Part shown: piece by piece, positions 35,581 through 46,426 of the stretch
Layout: every line of letters begins with the position of its first letter
How positions within the stretch are numbered: position 1 is the stretch's first letter
NCBI GenBank assembly: GCA_018296165.2
Contig: JACKQL020000001.1
Span: forward strand, 2,108,001 to 2,172,000
Source: Termitomyces sp. T153
Taxonomy: Eukaryota; Basidiomycota; Agaricomycetes; Agaricales; Lyophyllaceae
Direction of reading: 5' to 3'
Length of the DNA: 64,000 nt
Position numbers and translations under genes: made by a program
The notes under the pieces: model-generated
Told to the model about the DNA's origin: nothing
Database searches by the model: none
The model's input: the letters and a program-made list of their open reading frames with translations, nothing else

Positions 35581-35959
35581 GTAAGAAGAGCTGCTCATCC
35601 AACTCCTTGCAGCCTGGGATGCCACAGGAACCCCCTCTCCAGATGCACCTATAGCTGTCCATTCTGAGGAAGTGGCCAATGTATTGGAGGAGGTTTCTAC
35701 AGAGTCTGAGAATTTTGAAAGGAGCAACAGATAACCAGTATGCCCCCATTGCCCAGTACTAATCATTTTACCTCCTGTCCATAGAATCAAATATATCTGT
35801 TGCCATTGTTGATACTATGCCTGCAACAATAAGCCCCTCCTCAGACATACAAACTCCCTCTACAGCTAAAGTCTCAGCTGGAAAGACACCCCCAAGCCCA
35901 CGCCTTTGGATCCCTGCATAGGAATGCTGCCTCCTCCATTGTTATGTTGTTGCTTCTAC

Positions 35960-38900
35960 CCCTTCCACCAACTCTCTGAAGCTACAGGTGGAAATTAAAA
36001 TGATGGACACCCAGCAGATCCAAAGTGTGGTTGCCCTCCTTGACAGTGACACAACAGGCCTCTTTCTTGACACTGACTATGTGCAACAACACCACCTGAC
36101 CACTTGCCCCCTTTCCCATCCTATCCCTGTATACAATGTTGATGGCACACTCAATGAAGCTAGCTCTATTTGCTCTGTAGTGGACCTAGTCCTCCACTAC
36201 CAAGACCACTCAGAGTGAGCCACTTTTGCCATCACTAGTTTGGAAAAGCAAGACATGATCTTGGGGTTCACCTGGCTATGTGAACACAACTCAGAGATTG
36301 ACTGGACTAAGGGTGAGGTGAAAATGAGTTGTTGCCCATGTTGCTGTGTTACCTGCACAGAAGAAGCCTGTAAGGAGCAGAGAGCCAAGGTTCATGAGCA
36401 TGCTGCTGTGCATGCCTGTTATGCTGGGCATCTCCCTTATGCTGATCTTAACCTCCTGAGTCCCTCCCCTCTGGCATTTTCTCATAGAGAGGCTCTCCAA
36501 GGATTTCCAGAGTATTGGGTGTGAATCTTCAGAGGAAGAGGAAGGTGAAGGAGAATGGACCCATACTCCAGATGCAGAGTCCCTAGATGAGACCATAGAG
36601 GTGGGAGATCAGATCTATGCTACAACCCTCTGCCCCCCTCCTACAGTGGCAGAGATTTGGGCTAGTCAGACTACTTCTCAGTGTCTGGCTAAGGCATTTG
36701 TGGCAAACTCACAGCCCAAGCCTTTCTGTAGCACTGTCTCCAATCACCTCCATGACTTTGAGGATGTATTCACCAAGGCCTCCTTTGATTCACTTCTGGA
36801 GTGCAAGCAGTGGGATCATGCAATTGAGCTGATACCAGATGCAGAGCCCTCCAGCTGCAAGGTCTATCCACTCACGCCCCATGAACAGGATGAACTGGAT
36901 GCTTTCCTGCAGGAGAATCTTAGCTCAGAACAAATATGACCCTCCAAGTCTCCAATGGCCTCCCCAGTCTTCTTTATTAAGAAGAAGGCTGGGTCTCTTC
37001 ATCTGGTTCAGGATTATTGTGTCCTGAATGCAATGATAGTGAAGAACTGCTATCCTTTGCCACTCATCTCAGAACTCATCAACAACCTTTGAGGTGCACA
37101 CTACTTCAGAAAGTTGGATGTCTGCTAGGGCTACAACAATGTACACATCAAAGAAGGGGATGAGTGGAAGGCAGCATTCCAAACTAATTGCAGACTCTTT
37201 GAACCTCTAGTAATGTTCTTTGGTCTCACCATTAGCCCAACCACCTTCCAAACTATGATAAATGACATTTTCTGTGATCTGATTGCAGAAGGTGTTGTCT
37301 GCATGTATCTTGATAATATCCTCATCTACACAAAAACTCTGGAGGAGCATTGCTAGGTCACATGCATTGTCTTGGAATGCCTCCACCAACACCAGCTCTA
37401 TTTAAAGCCTGAGAAGTGCAAATTTGAACAGACTAAAGTGGAGTACCTGGGTTTGATCATTTCACATGGAACAGCCAAGATGGACCCCATTAAAGTGGCA
37501 GGTGTAGCAGAGTGGCCTGAGCCAAGGAACAAGAAGGAAGTTCAGGCTTTTCTTGGGTTTGTCAATTTCTATGGGAGGTTCATACAGGATTTCTCCCACC
37601 ATGCATGTCCCCTCTTTGACCTCACAGTTAAGGATACTGCATGGTGGTGAGAGCCCTCACAGCAAGCTGCCTTTGATGCCCTCAAGCAATCTATGACCTC
37701 AAAGCCAGTCCTCCTGTTCCCCAACAATGACTCTCCATTCCATGTGGAAGCAGATAGCTCAGACTTTGCTACAGGGGCAGTCCTCTCCCAGCAGTCAAAA
37801 GAGGATGGCAAATGGCATCCAGTAGCCTTTGACTCCAAAACTTAATGCAGTGGAACAGAACTATGAGATCCATGATAAGGAGATGCTAGCAATTATTTGG
37901 TCCTTTGAAGAATGGTGGCATTTCCTCAAGAGTACATGGCATAAGTTTGAAGTCTGGACAGACTACAAGAACCTGGAGTACTTCCATTCCACTAAGAAAC
38001 TCAATCAATGTCAAGCTTAGTGGTCTCTGTATCTGGCCAACTTTGACTTCTCATTGCACCACAAACCAGAATGGAGCATGGGCAAACCAGATGCACTGTC
38101 CAGGCAGGCTGACCATGGCACAGGAGCAGGAGATAATGACAACATTGTTCTCCTCAAGCCAGAGCTCTTTGCTATCCATGCACTAGAAGGGATTGTGGTG
38201 CAAGGAGATGAAGTGAACATCCTTAGGGACATCCAAAGAGAGAATCAGGAGGGTGCACAGGAGGATGCAGTTGCCCAGGCTGCACAGGCCCTACAAGCTC
38301 AATGGGCAAGTGGAGTCAAGTCAGTGCATGCTGATGAGTGGGGTCTTCAGGATGGGCTGTTGACCTTCAGAGGATGCATTTATGTGCCTAACATTCCAGA
38401 ACTTTGCTGGTGCATTGTAGAACAACATCATGACTCTTGGGTGGCTGGACATCCTGGAAGGTGGAAGATGCTGGAGCTGGTATCCCAGAACTATTGGTGG
38501 CCACAGATCTCCTGATATGTAGGCACCTACACTAGCACCTGCAACCTCTGTCTCTGCACCAAACCTTGCCACCAAGCACCCATGGGCCAGCTCCACCCAC
38601 TCCCTATTCCAGCTGCTTGCTGGAGTGTTGCATCAGTGGATTTCATTGTGGAACTCCCAGATGCTCATGGGTACAATGCTATGATGATAGTGGTGGACCT
38701 CTATGGCAAACAGGCTCACTTCATACCTACCCACACCACATGCTCTGCCTTGGGAGCAGCCAGCCTGTATTGGAAGAATATTTGGAAACTCCATGGTCTG
38801 TCAGATGGGTATGTCTTGGACCAGGGCCCCCAGTTTGTAGCAGAATTCACTCAAGAACTATATTGTCTGCTAGGCATGAAGCTCCATACCACTACAGCCT

Positions 38901-39670
38901 ATCACCCTCAGTCAGATGGGCAGACAGAACCTATAAACCAGAAACTGGAACAGTATCTCTGCCTTTTTTGTAATGAGAGGCAGGATGACTGGGATGAGCT
39001 GCTGCTAGATGCAGAATTCCAATACAACAACCATGTTCACTCTTCCACACAGATGACTGTGTTCTTCCTGGACACTGGCAGGCACCCTCACATGGTATTT
39101 GAACCTTGAGCACACCCCTCAGAGAATGACTCTGTCAATGAGTTTGTGGATCAGATGAGGAGAGCACAGGAGGAGGCAAAAGCTGCATTGGTGAAGGCCA
39201 AGAAAGACATGGCATGGTACTATGATTGCAGATGGACACCTGCCCCACTTTACAAGCCCAGGGACCATGTGTATTTGGATAGCTCAGACATTAAGACAAC
39301 AAGGCCATCCCTGAAGCTGTCACATCGTCATCTGGGCCCCTTCACAGTGGAGAAGAAGGTAGGGCCTTTGGCATACTGACTTAAACTCCTAGCAGGCCTC
39401 CACCAACTGCATCCAGTCTTCAATGTGGTCAAGTTATTTCCAGCTCCAGAGAATCCAATCCCAGGCCATTGTGCTAAGCCACCCCCACTACCAGTCCTGG
39501 TCAATGATGTGGAGGAGTATGAGGTGGAGGAAATCTTGGACAGCAGGGTATTCAAAGCTGCAGTTCAAGGTGAAATGGAAGGGATATGGCATTGAGGACA
39601 TCTCTTGGGAACCACAGGCTAATGTTCATGCATCAGGCTTGGTCCAGAACTTCTACTGGCCTACCTTGAA
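35960..39670 (+). pseudogene. gypsy-3 protease and pol with chromodomain
   Basis: Protease is 35988-36350 (ALLDSDTTGLFLDTDYV; the Gly of DSGT reads Asp). RT is about 36760-37650 ([30 protein letters not shown] with AAT at 37314-37316). RNase H is 37680-38120 ([51 protein letters not shown]). Integrase is 38120-39380, open for 175 codons in the core (SVASVDFIVELPDAHGYN, VLDQGPQFVAEFTQELY, SDGQTEPINQKLEQY). The chromodomain is about 39550-39640 ([20 protein letters not shown]). The RT catalytic change and several stops show it is inactive. Confidence 0.85.
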
Positions 39671-39687
39671 GGATCTCCACACCACAT

Positions 39688-39775
39688 TCAAGTCTACTCT
39701 GACCATAACAATTTGCAGTACTTCATGACCACAAAACAGCTCAGCTGCCACCAAGCTCAATGGTCCAAAACCCTC
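39688..39775 (+). repeat. foreign RNase H fragment in the gypsy-3 tail
   Basis: Between the chromodomain and the GIYPI tail that gypsy-2 shows directly joined, gypsy-3 reads [20 protein letters not shown], then QAQWSKT. This is a typical gypsy RNase H peptide, but it differs from this element's own RNase H segment (VWTDYKNLEYFHSTKKLNQC). It looks like a captured piece of another gypsy family. Confidence 0.65.
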
Positions 39776-39829
39776 TTGGAGAATGCCTCAAAAGCTATTT
39801 GAGGCATCTACCCTATTTCATCAGCTGAC

Positions 39830-40317
39830 TGTCACGACCTGTCCCCTGGACCCCCACACATTGTCCAGCAACCCCCCGATTCCCCAAAACCCCTGATGCT
39901 CCGCCAAACTTCCGCCCATGCCCCGTGCCTATTTTGGTTAGCCCTGACGCAACCCCGGCTAACTCCAACGCCTCCCCAGCTAACTCTGACAGCCCCCTGG
40001 CCAACTTTGATGCCTTCCCTGCAGCCATCAAACCCCGGCTCCACTCCCATTGACCACATAGCTGCCTACTCCTTTGCTTCCACAAATCTCCCATACGGTC
40101 TTCTGCCTGAACCCCGCCAAGCCTGTCCCATTTCCTTGCAATCCGACTCCTCTGGACCTCCCCAGATCTGTCCAGATCACATCCCACCGACTGTCTGCAC
40201 AAGCCATCAGTGCCCAGAATGCTTTTGAGTGTTCAGTTGCCAGTGCAAGGGGATCACGCCCGCCTAGTAAGGACTCGCCCAGTGCAGCTGAGCCCCCAAG
40301 GTCAGCGGAACCTGACA
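39830..40317 (+). repeat. element P 5' LTR with internal deletion
   Basis: 488 bp. Relative to the 3' LTR it lacks about 640 bp, from after GCAGCCA to before AAACCCCGG. This removes the TATA/transcript-start region and AGTCTTGATATT. Where alignable, it differs from the 3' LTR mainly at CpGs. Confidence 0.8.
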
Positions 40318-40318
40318 T

Positions 40319-40330
40319 AATATCAAGACT
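40319..40330 (+). promoter_or_regulatory. self-primer binding site of element P
   Basis: AATATCAAGACT, 1 nt past the LTR end. Its partner AGTCTTGATATT is present in the 3' LTR at 45269-45280 and absent from the deleted 5' LTR. Confidence 0.65.
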
Positions 40331-43300
40331 CTACCTTACCCCGTCTGTGATGCCTGCATTATCTCCACACACACAATCAAATAACTCCAATGTCTATGGT
40401 CTACCCGTGCCTGGAAACCCTTATGATTCATACAGCCCTGCCCAATTTGCCGAGGCACATTGAGTCGTGGATCTGACACCAAACATCCCCTCCGCTCCAG
40501 TTACATCCATACAATGGCTCCCCCCCATGGACACCCTCCCCAATTTGCACCCAACCCCCAGCCTCTCGTGCAAACCATCAAATCATCCCCCACCCCACCC
40601 TTACCCTCTCTGCCAACTCCATTCCCTTGCACAAAGTTGACCCCGACGTCACCCAAAGAACAGCATTCCAAAACCCAGCAACCACCCAACCAAATGAGCG
40701 ACAATGTCTCCGGCACCATGCCAACCCTCCGACAAACAATAACGCCAACCCGCCGCAAAACAGTCACCCATTGCGCAAAGGATCACAAGCCACGATGAGA
40801 CCCCTGAGAACACGCTCCCCCGAAGCCCACCTGTAGATCCACCAAACCACTAGCAACCCCAAAGACTGATGCAACTAATCACCAACAACAGAGCAAGAAC
40901 CCCAGACCTAGGCTACGCTCCAACCCCAGAACCTGCTTCCAGACCTTGGTCGATTCGGCCGTCACCCCCGCCCAACAAATAAAGGGGCCCCGACACCTCC
41001 AACCTGACCCTGACAACCCCGAAACAAGACCAAGACATCCCCGAGCCTCTAGACGGTCAGGAAAAGAACGGCTATGCACCCTCCACCCCGCCGCCTAAAG
41101 CACAGCCCCAAAGTTAACAAGGAGAACCACAGCACCCCAATCTCAACAAGGGACAACTCTGGACTGCGCTGCTATTTCACCACCTTCCCCCACACAATCT
41201 GGAACCCCCGACAATGAGGACCCTGGATGCCAAACCTCCCTGCATGCCACCCCCAAACCTAAACTCCACCACCAGACTCCACCACCTCTCATGAAGGAAC
41301 CCCCAGCATAGGAGCCACCCCGAACTAACTACAGGAAAAAGGACCCTATACAAAGTAGTTCCACTAAGTACTCTAAATTCACTGACATGTTCATATAAGG
41401 GAGGGAGAAGCCCCACCATCATCCAGAGAATGTTGATCAGCCGTTCAAGCAACCTGACAACCCAAAGGGCATACACTCCAATATCCTTAAAGGACCTCCC
41501 CCACCTGGCTCAATGACCCAAACAACACCGTGCCAGCCCAAAACTGCCCGACCCACCCCTCCGACCCTCTCCAAACCCCTCAACACAGCTCCAGACCCTG
41601 GCAACACGACTCCAGGGCCTCTGCTCCGACTACGACATTTCATCAAGGGGACTTACGGCGCCAACCCAACAACAATGCCCTGGTAGCCCCAACTCCACAA
41701 CATAAATCACCACCTGCTCCGAATCCTGCCCCTACGCTGGAATATGCCCATCGAACAGGGACCACATCATTGGAGCACCCAGAAGCAAGCCACATACGAA
41801 GTATCCTCTTTGGAGTACCCAGAAGCAGGCCACACGCAAAGTAATCTCCCGGAGTACCCTAAAGGTTGCTGATGCCTTCCTCAAGAAGCGAGCGGTGCCT
41901 CTCCCCACTGCCACCCCCGCACTTGCGACAATCTCTGGGCCACTCTGGAACACGAAGGAAGAGTTGCCTCAACCCTGCCACAACTCCCAGGGAATCCCAC
42001 TCCAGTGCCTCCTGCGACCGACTTCCCTGCCGACCCCCAACAATCGTGAACAACCATCTTCCCCCACCTGAGCTCAGCTCCAGGAGCCACTGCCACTCCT
42101 GCGTGACAACTCCGCTGCTCCACAAAAGAAAAAGCCCACTCTGGAGCTCCCCCTCTGATTCATGACACAACCCCACTCGCAAGTTAAGACCCAACCCCAA
42201 ACCCCGCATCAGCTCCAGACCCCTGGTACTCACGCTTGGAACTGCGGACCGACAAAATGCACCTCAGACTCCTTCCTCTGCCTGCACCTCCTCCAAAGCC
42301 GACACAACTAACAAACCCCCACCGAGTGAACCTTGTGTCGACTCCAGGACTGCCCACTTCTTCCCTGATGAAGGAACCACCAACCCCCAGGAAGGAACAA
42401 CCCTCGGAATGAGCCCCAAAGCATCTCCGCTGAGGCGAGCCATTCCCCAACCAACCCCCGTGCTGCCCCTGCCCAAAAGAAACATCCACCAATACAACTC
42501 CAACAGACCTCCAAACTCGAGGGAGTGTCAGAAATACGTAAGACCCCTCTGTCTGTCTCGGGACTTACCTTTGGTCAGGAAAGCAATGTCACGTAGATGA
42601 CCTGGAACCTCAAATTTTGGCTCTGGACCCAAAGGAACTGGTCGGGACTGATCACCCCGCATCCTGCCCCCTCAGTCATCAACACTCCGGAGCACACCAA
42701 AGCGCCACTCAAACATGCCTGCCCACAGATGCAATACTCTGGAACACGACCTCAACCCGGACCAACTATGCCGTGAGGATGAACCTCGCCCCACCAACCC
42801 CCACCAATGAAGAGGGCCCCACCGCCTTTGCCACCAGCGCCAGCATAAGGGCCAGATCACGGGAAGACCTCTGTCCCCCCCGCCAACCACACTGCCAAGA
42901 AAACCAAAGCCCCGAACCCGCTGGACACCCGTGAAGGATTCGAAAGTCCGCCCTCCAGTATCAACATGGCGCACGTCCCCGCCGCAGACTAAAGAAAGCC
43001 CCTACACCCCTGGTCGGAAATTCTGAGAATTGAACTCAATATAACCCCTGAAATGCCACGGAACTCCACCGGAGAACTCCCACCACCCCTGCTGAACCTC
43101 GGGAGCCCTCCCTGCAATGCCCTGCCCCATCCTGACAAACCCCAGGACTAGCCAGCACAGATGGCACTAGCGGGCGTAACCCCCACCTCTAGATTCACTA
43201 GGGATTCAACTCCCTCTCACACCCCTGTGTGTTTTGCTTACTTCGCCCTCATACAAACTAAAACCTCACTTCACACGCCCAGGGACCAAGAGAAGGACAT

Positions 43301-43386
43301 GTTTGCGTACAAAAATTATATATATATACAAAAGGTGAGGGAGGCAGCAAGTGCAAAAGCAACAAGAAACAGGGCCTGCACCCACC

Positions 43387-44572
43387 TCACTCCCTTCCTG
43401 GACCCCCTGGCAAACCTATCCCCAGGTCGACTTCCATCTGGGCCCGCACCACCGCTAAGACCTCTGCCAACCCCGGCAACGCCTCCCCCGCATCAGCCAC
43501 CACCTCCCACCACGACTCTGGGGCCACTGCATTGCATCGCTGATGCCCCGCCAGCAACCTCTCCAATTGCGCCATCCCCTGCTGCAACTCCAGGGGCTGA
43601 ACCGCGGACCCCTGCGTCAACCTGTCCTGAATCAACACGAATGCCGCGGAGGCACCGTCCAAGAGGACCTGATGGTCCCGCACCCAGCCTAAACCCAGAA
43701 AATGAACCATCAGTAACGAACGGAGGAATGGGAGGCAACTCACAGAGGATTTCCATGCACCCTGAAGCGGCCTTGTTGGCCAACCAGTCCTCCCTCCGCC
43801 TCGCCGCCTCCAGCTCCGCCCACAACGCATCCCCCTCTGGAACTCGCCCCTGCCCCTCCGCTTCCCCTGTGGGCTGCCCCTCCATCCACATCAGACGCTC
43901 CCGCAAGCCCCGCACCTCTAACGCTTGCTCCATCACCACGTGCACCGATGTGTTCCTTTCCCGCTCCATTGCCTCTTTCTCTGTCCATGCCACGTCACAG
44001 TCCTCCCTTGCCCATTGGAGCTCACCCTCCCATACTGCCAATGACGTCGTCAAAGCCTCCACCTGCTTGCAAAGGAAGACCTCCGTGATCAAAGGAATAG
44101 GTGCAGGGGGACTCGACAACCGTTCCAAGAGAACGCCAGGGGTAGGAGAAAAGAGGAGAGACTCCAGAGGCCCCGCCAACAGCTCATGCCCACGTGGCCT
44201 CTTGCTGGGTCCCGCCCCCAAGGACGGGGAGGCTCAACGCTTCCCACAAATCACCACCAAGGATGCCCCCTTTCCCCAACCACCCCGTGAAAGCCCCACC
44301 TTCCCCGCAGACCACCCCATGCTCCCCTCCTTCGGCAACGCGGGATGAAACTTGGTCTGCTTCGGGACCCCCAGAAAATCCACCACCACCACCACGGACG
44401 ACTCTACAAAAAACCCCATCAGTCATCCTGAGAAGACACGTTGACACCACTTATGACTCCGGTCCCTGACACTAGCGCGGCGCTGACACTCAAACTCCTC
44501 CCCCCCACTGTTGTACACCACCACCTCATCCAAATCAGTGGGAGAGACTACTGGAATGCTGGGGGAAGACAT
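43387..44572 (-). pseudogene. antisense gene of element P: coiled-coil protein, Zn-cluster part missing
   Basis: Opposite in strand to P's transcript. ATG at 44572 (MSSPSIPVVSPTDLDEVVVY). Then GPSKRPRGHELLAGPLESL, an acceptor TTGCAAGCAG before 44062, and a helical segment (VEALTTSLAVWEGELQWARE, TEKEAMERERN, LEVRGLRERLMWMEGQ, ELEAARRREDWLANKAAS). A 55-bp intron with GTGAGT donor and TTTAG acceptor follows (43743-43689), then VLLDGASAAFVLIQDRLTQ, QGMAQLERLLAGH, SWWEVVADAGEALPGLAEVL and VVRAQMEVDLGIG. The Cys-rich part seen in M is absent. It reads open for about 240 codons over 44221-43493. Homology with the M copy and shared splice sites on this strand argue for a real gene. The plus-strand 395-codon frame here is a GC-rich shadow. 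Confidence 0.6.
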
Positions 44573-44784
44573 GACGAAATTTGGGAAATCCTGGGGTACG
44601 TCCAGGGCTTTTAATTGATTGAGGAGAACCCTGACGAAGTGGCAGCTGTGCTTCAACTTTGTCTCCCACGCCACTATCACTTGCTGTGGATTGATCAATA
44701 TTGCTCGGCTTTGACTCCCATGCCCCGCCAATCCCCGTCCTACTCCCTGCGTCTCAAAGGGTCTCAATGCTGAAGGGGGGGTGA

Positions 44785-45918
44785 TGTCACGACCCGTCCC
44801 CTGGACCCCCGCACATCGTCCAGCAACCCCCCAATTCCCCAAAACCCCTGATGCTCCGCTGAACTTCCGCCCATGCCCTGCACCTATTTCAGTTAGCCCC
44901 GACGCAACCCCAGCTAACTCCAACGCCTCCCCGGCTAACTCCAACGGCCCCCTGGCCAACTTCGATGCCTTCCCCGCAGCCACTGACACTTACCCTGGAT
45001 CTCCCGAACCCCGAGAATCACCCCCACTGTTCCCAATCTTCACCACCCATCATCAACTCGACACCCTGGTTCCTCCAATCCATTCCGGAGTATCACAACA
45101 ACCTCAGGGCGACCCGTGTTCCCAAATGATCCCAACAACATATCAGTGCAGCCTGACCCTCGATCGCAACCAACACCCGCCCTCTCTGTCAAACTCCGCC
45201 AAGCCCCGCCGCCACAGCTGACATACCCCGAAGTTCTCCAGTAGATGTCGAGTAGCTCTTCGTACTCTAGTCTTGATATTGCTTAACGTTACCTATGGTC
45301 TGATTGTTTCCTTCTCGTGTTTTGTGTTTTGTGTTTTGTGTCTCGTTTTCTTATCTCAGTCTCCTGGTCTTATTTCAGTCTCCCGGTCTTGTCTTGTCTC
45401 CATTTCATCATCATTCTTGTTATTGTCTCGCATCTCCACTCGAATCTACTCTTGTTCCATATCGACTCCATTTCCTTTTGTCTGATGCTGTCTCGGTGAC
45501 TCTGTCCAGCCATCTTAACAACCTCACGAACTCCGCAATCATGATTACAGACCCTGACACTCTTTCACCAGGTCTGAACCTCACTCTTCGCTCGGTCCCG
45601 GACTCCATCAACTCCAATTGATCTCCCATCAAACCCCGGCTCCACTCCCATTGACCACATAGCCGCCTACTCCTTCGCTTCCGCAAATCTCCCATATGGT
45701 CTTCTGCCTGACCTCCGCCAAGCCCATCCTGTTTCCTTGCAATCTGACTCCTCCGGACCTCCCCAGATATGTCCAGATCACATCCCACCAACTATCTGCA
45801 CAAGCCATCAGTGCCCAGAACGCTTTTGAGTGTTTGGTTGCCAGTGCAAGGGGATCACGCCTGCCTAGTAAGGACTCACCCAGTGCAGCTGAGCCCCCGA
45901 GGTCAGCGGAACCTGACA
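44785..45918 (+). repeat. element P 3' LTR
   Basis: 1134 bp, TGTCACGACC to ACCTGACA. Compared with the solo LTRs at 19696 and 62839 it lacks about 14 bp containing the TATATAAG box, just upstream of AGTCTTGATATT (45269-45280). Confidence 0.82.
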
Positions 45919-45985
45919 CTGACCAGGTAATTTGTGACTTCTTCTACCCAGTGCATTGAGGCACCACATCCTAGAGGGAGGGTGA

Positions 45986-46426
45986 TGTCAGGGGACATCC
46001 CACTTGTCTCCCCTTCTCCTTCTACAGTTCTTGTCAGATTTGCTCTGCTATAGTTTTCCTTTATTCTCCTTCCTTTTCCCTATCTATTGGTCCTAGTTTC
46101 AGCCCTCAGGCTGTACCAGTTCTCTGTCCATAATTCAGACAAGTATGGCCCCTTTGACACTGCCACCAGCTTATGTAACTGCTGACCAATTGCTGACACA
46201 TCACTTTTGTCTTTTTTCTCTGTCATACTGTACAGTTGTTTCTCATGCTTCTGAAGCCTCTGAAGCATCACACCTGGCCTAGAGAATCTCCAGACTTGTT
46301 CTCTTTGGATTCCCTTTTGCCAGGTGAGTAGTTATCTCAGTAGACACTGTACAGTACTGAATAGACTTTGGATTCCCCTTTGCCAGCTATGTGATTGAGC
46401 CACAGCCTCCAGAGGTTGCTCTTACA
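45986..46426 (+). repeat. gypsy-3 3' LTR
   Basis: 441 bp, TGTCAGGGGAC to CTCTTACA, closely matching 33865-34305. Confidence 0.88.

Larger units (their letters stand above)
39830..45918 (+). mobile_element. LTR retrotransposon P (pol-less, carries antisense gene), youngest insertion
   Basis: LTRs at 39830-40317 and 44785-45918, flanked by CTGAC (39825-39829 and 45919-45923). CpG-rich, in sharp contrast to the surrounding gypsy-3. The interior 40318-44784 opens with the leader and about 38 codons similar to the start of R's gag (from ATG near 40350: MPALSPHTQSNNSNVYG). It continues as a C-rich spacer with stops in all frames and ends with the antisense gene and a purine tract GAAGGGGGGGTGA. 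No protease, RT or integrase was recognised, so it is presumably mobilised in trans. Confidence 0.8.
33865..46426 (+). mobile_element. Ty3/gypsy chromodomain retrotransposon, gypsy-3, interrupted by element P
   Basis: Two LTRs of exactly 441 bp at 33865-34305 and 45986-46426, distinct from but related to the gypsy-1/2 LTRs. The flanking pentamers GGCTT and GGTCC differ by three transitions, so the target duplication is uncertain. Coding layout is as in gypsy-1 and gypsy-2. Element P (39830-45918) is inserted between the end of pol and the 3' LTR. The purine tract AGAGGGAGGG is at about 45972-45981. Confidence 0.88.

Noticed and set aside
43161..44348. 395-codon plus-strand open frame in element P, the longest in the window
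   Set aside because: It is proline/serine-rich and lies in GC-rich sequence. The opposite strand has homology to element M and matching splice sites, so the plus frame is best read as a shadow.
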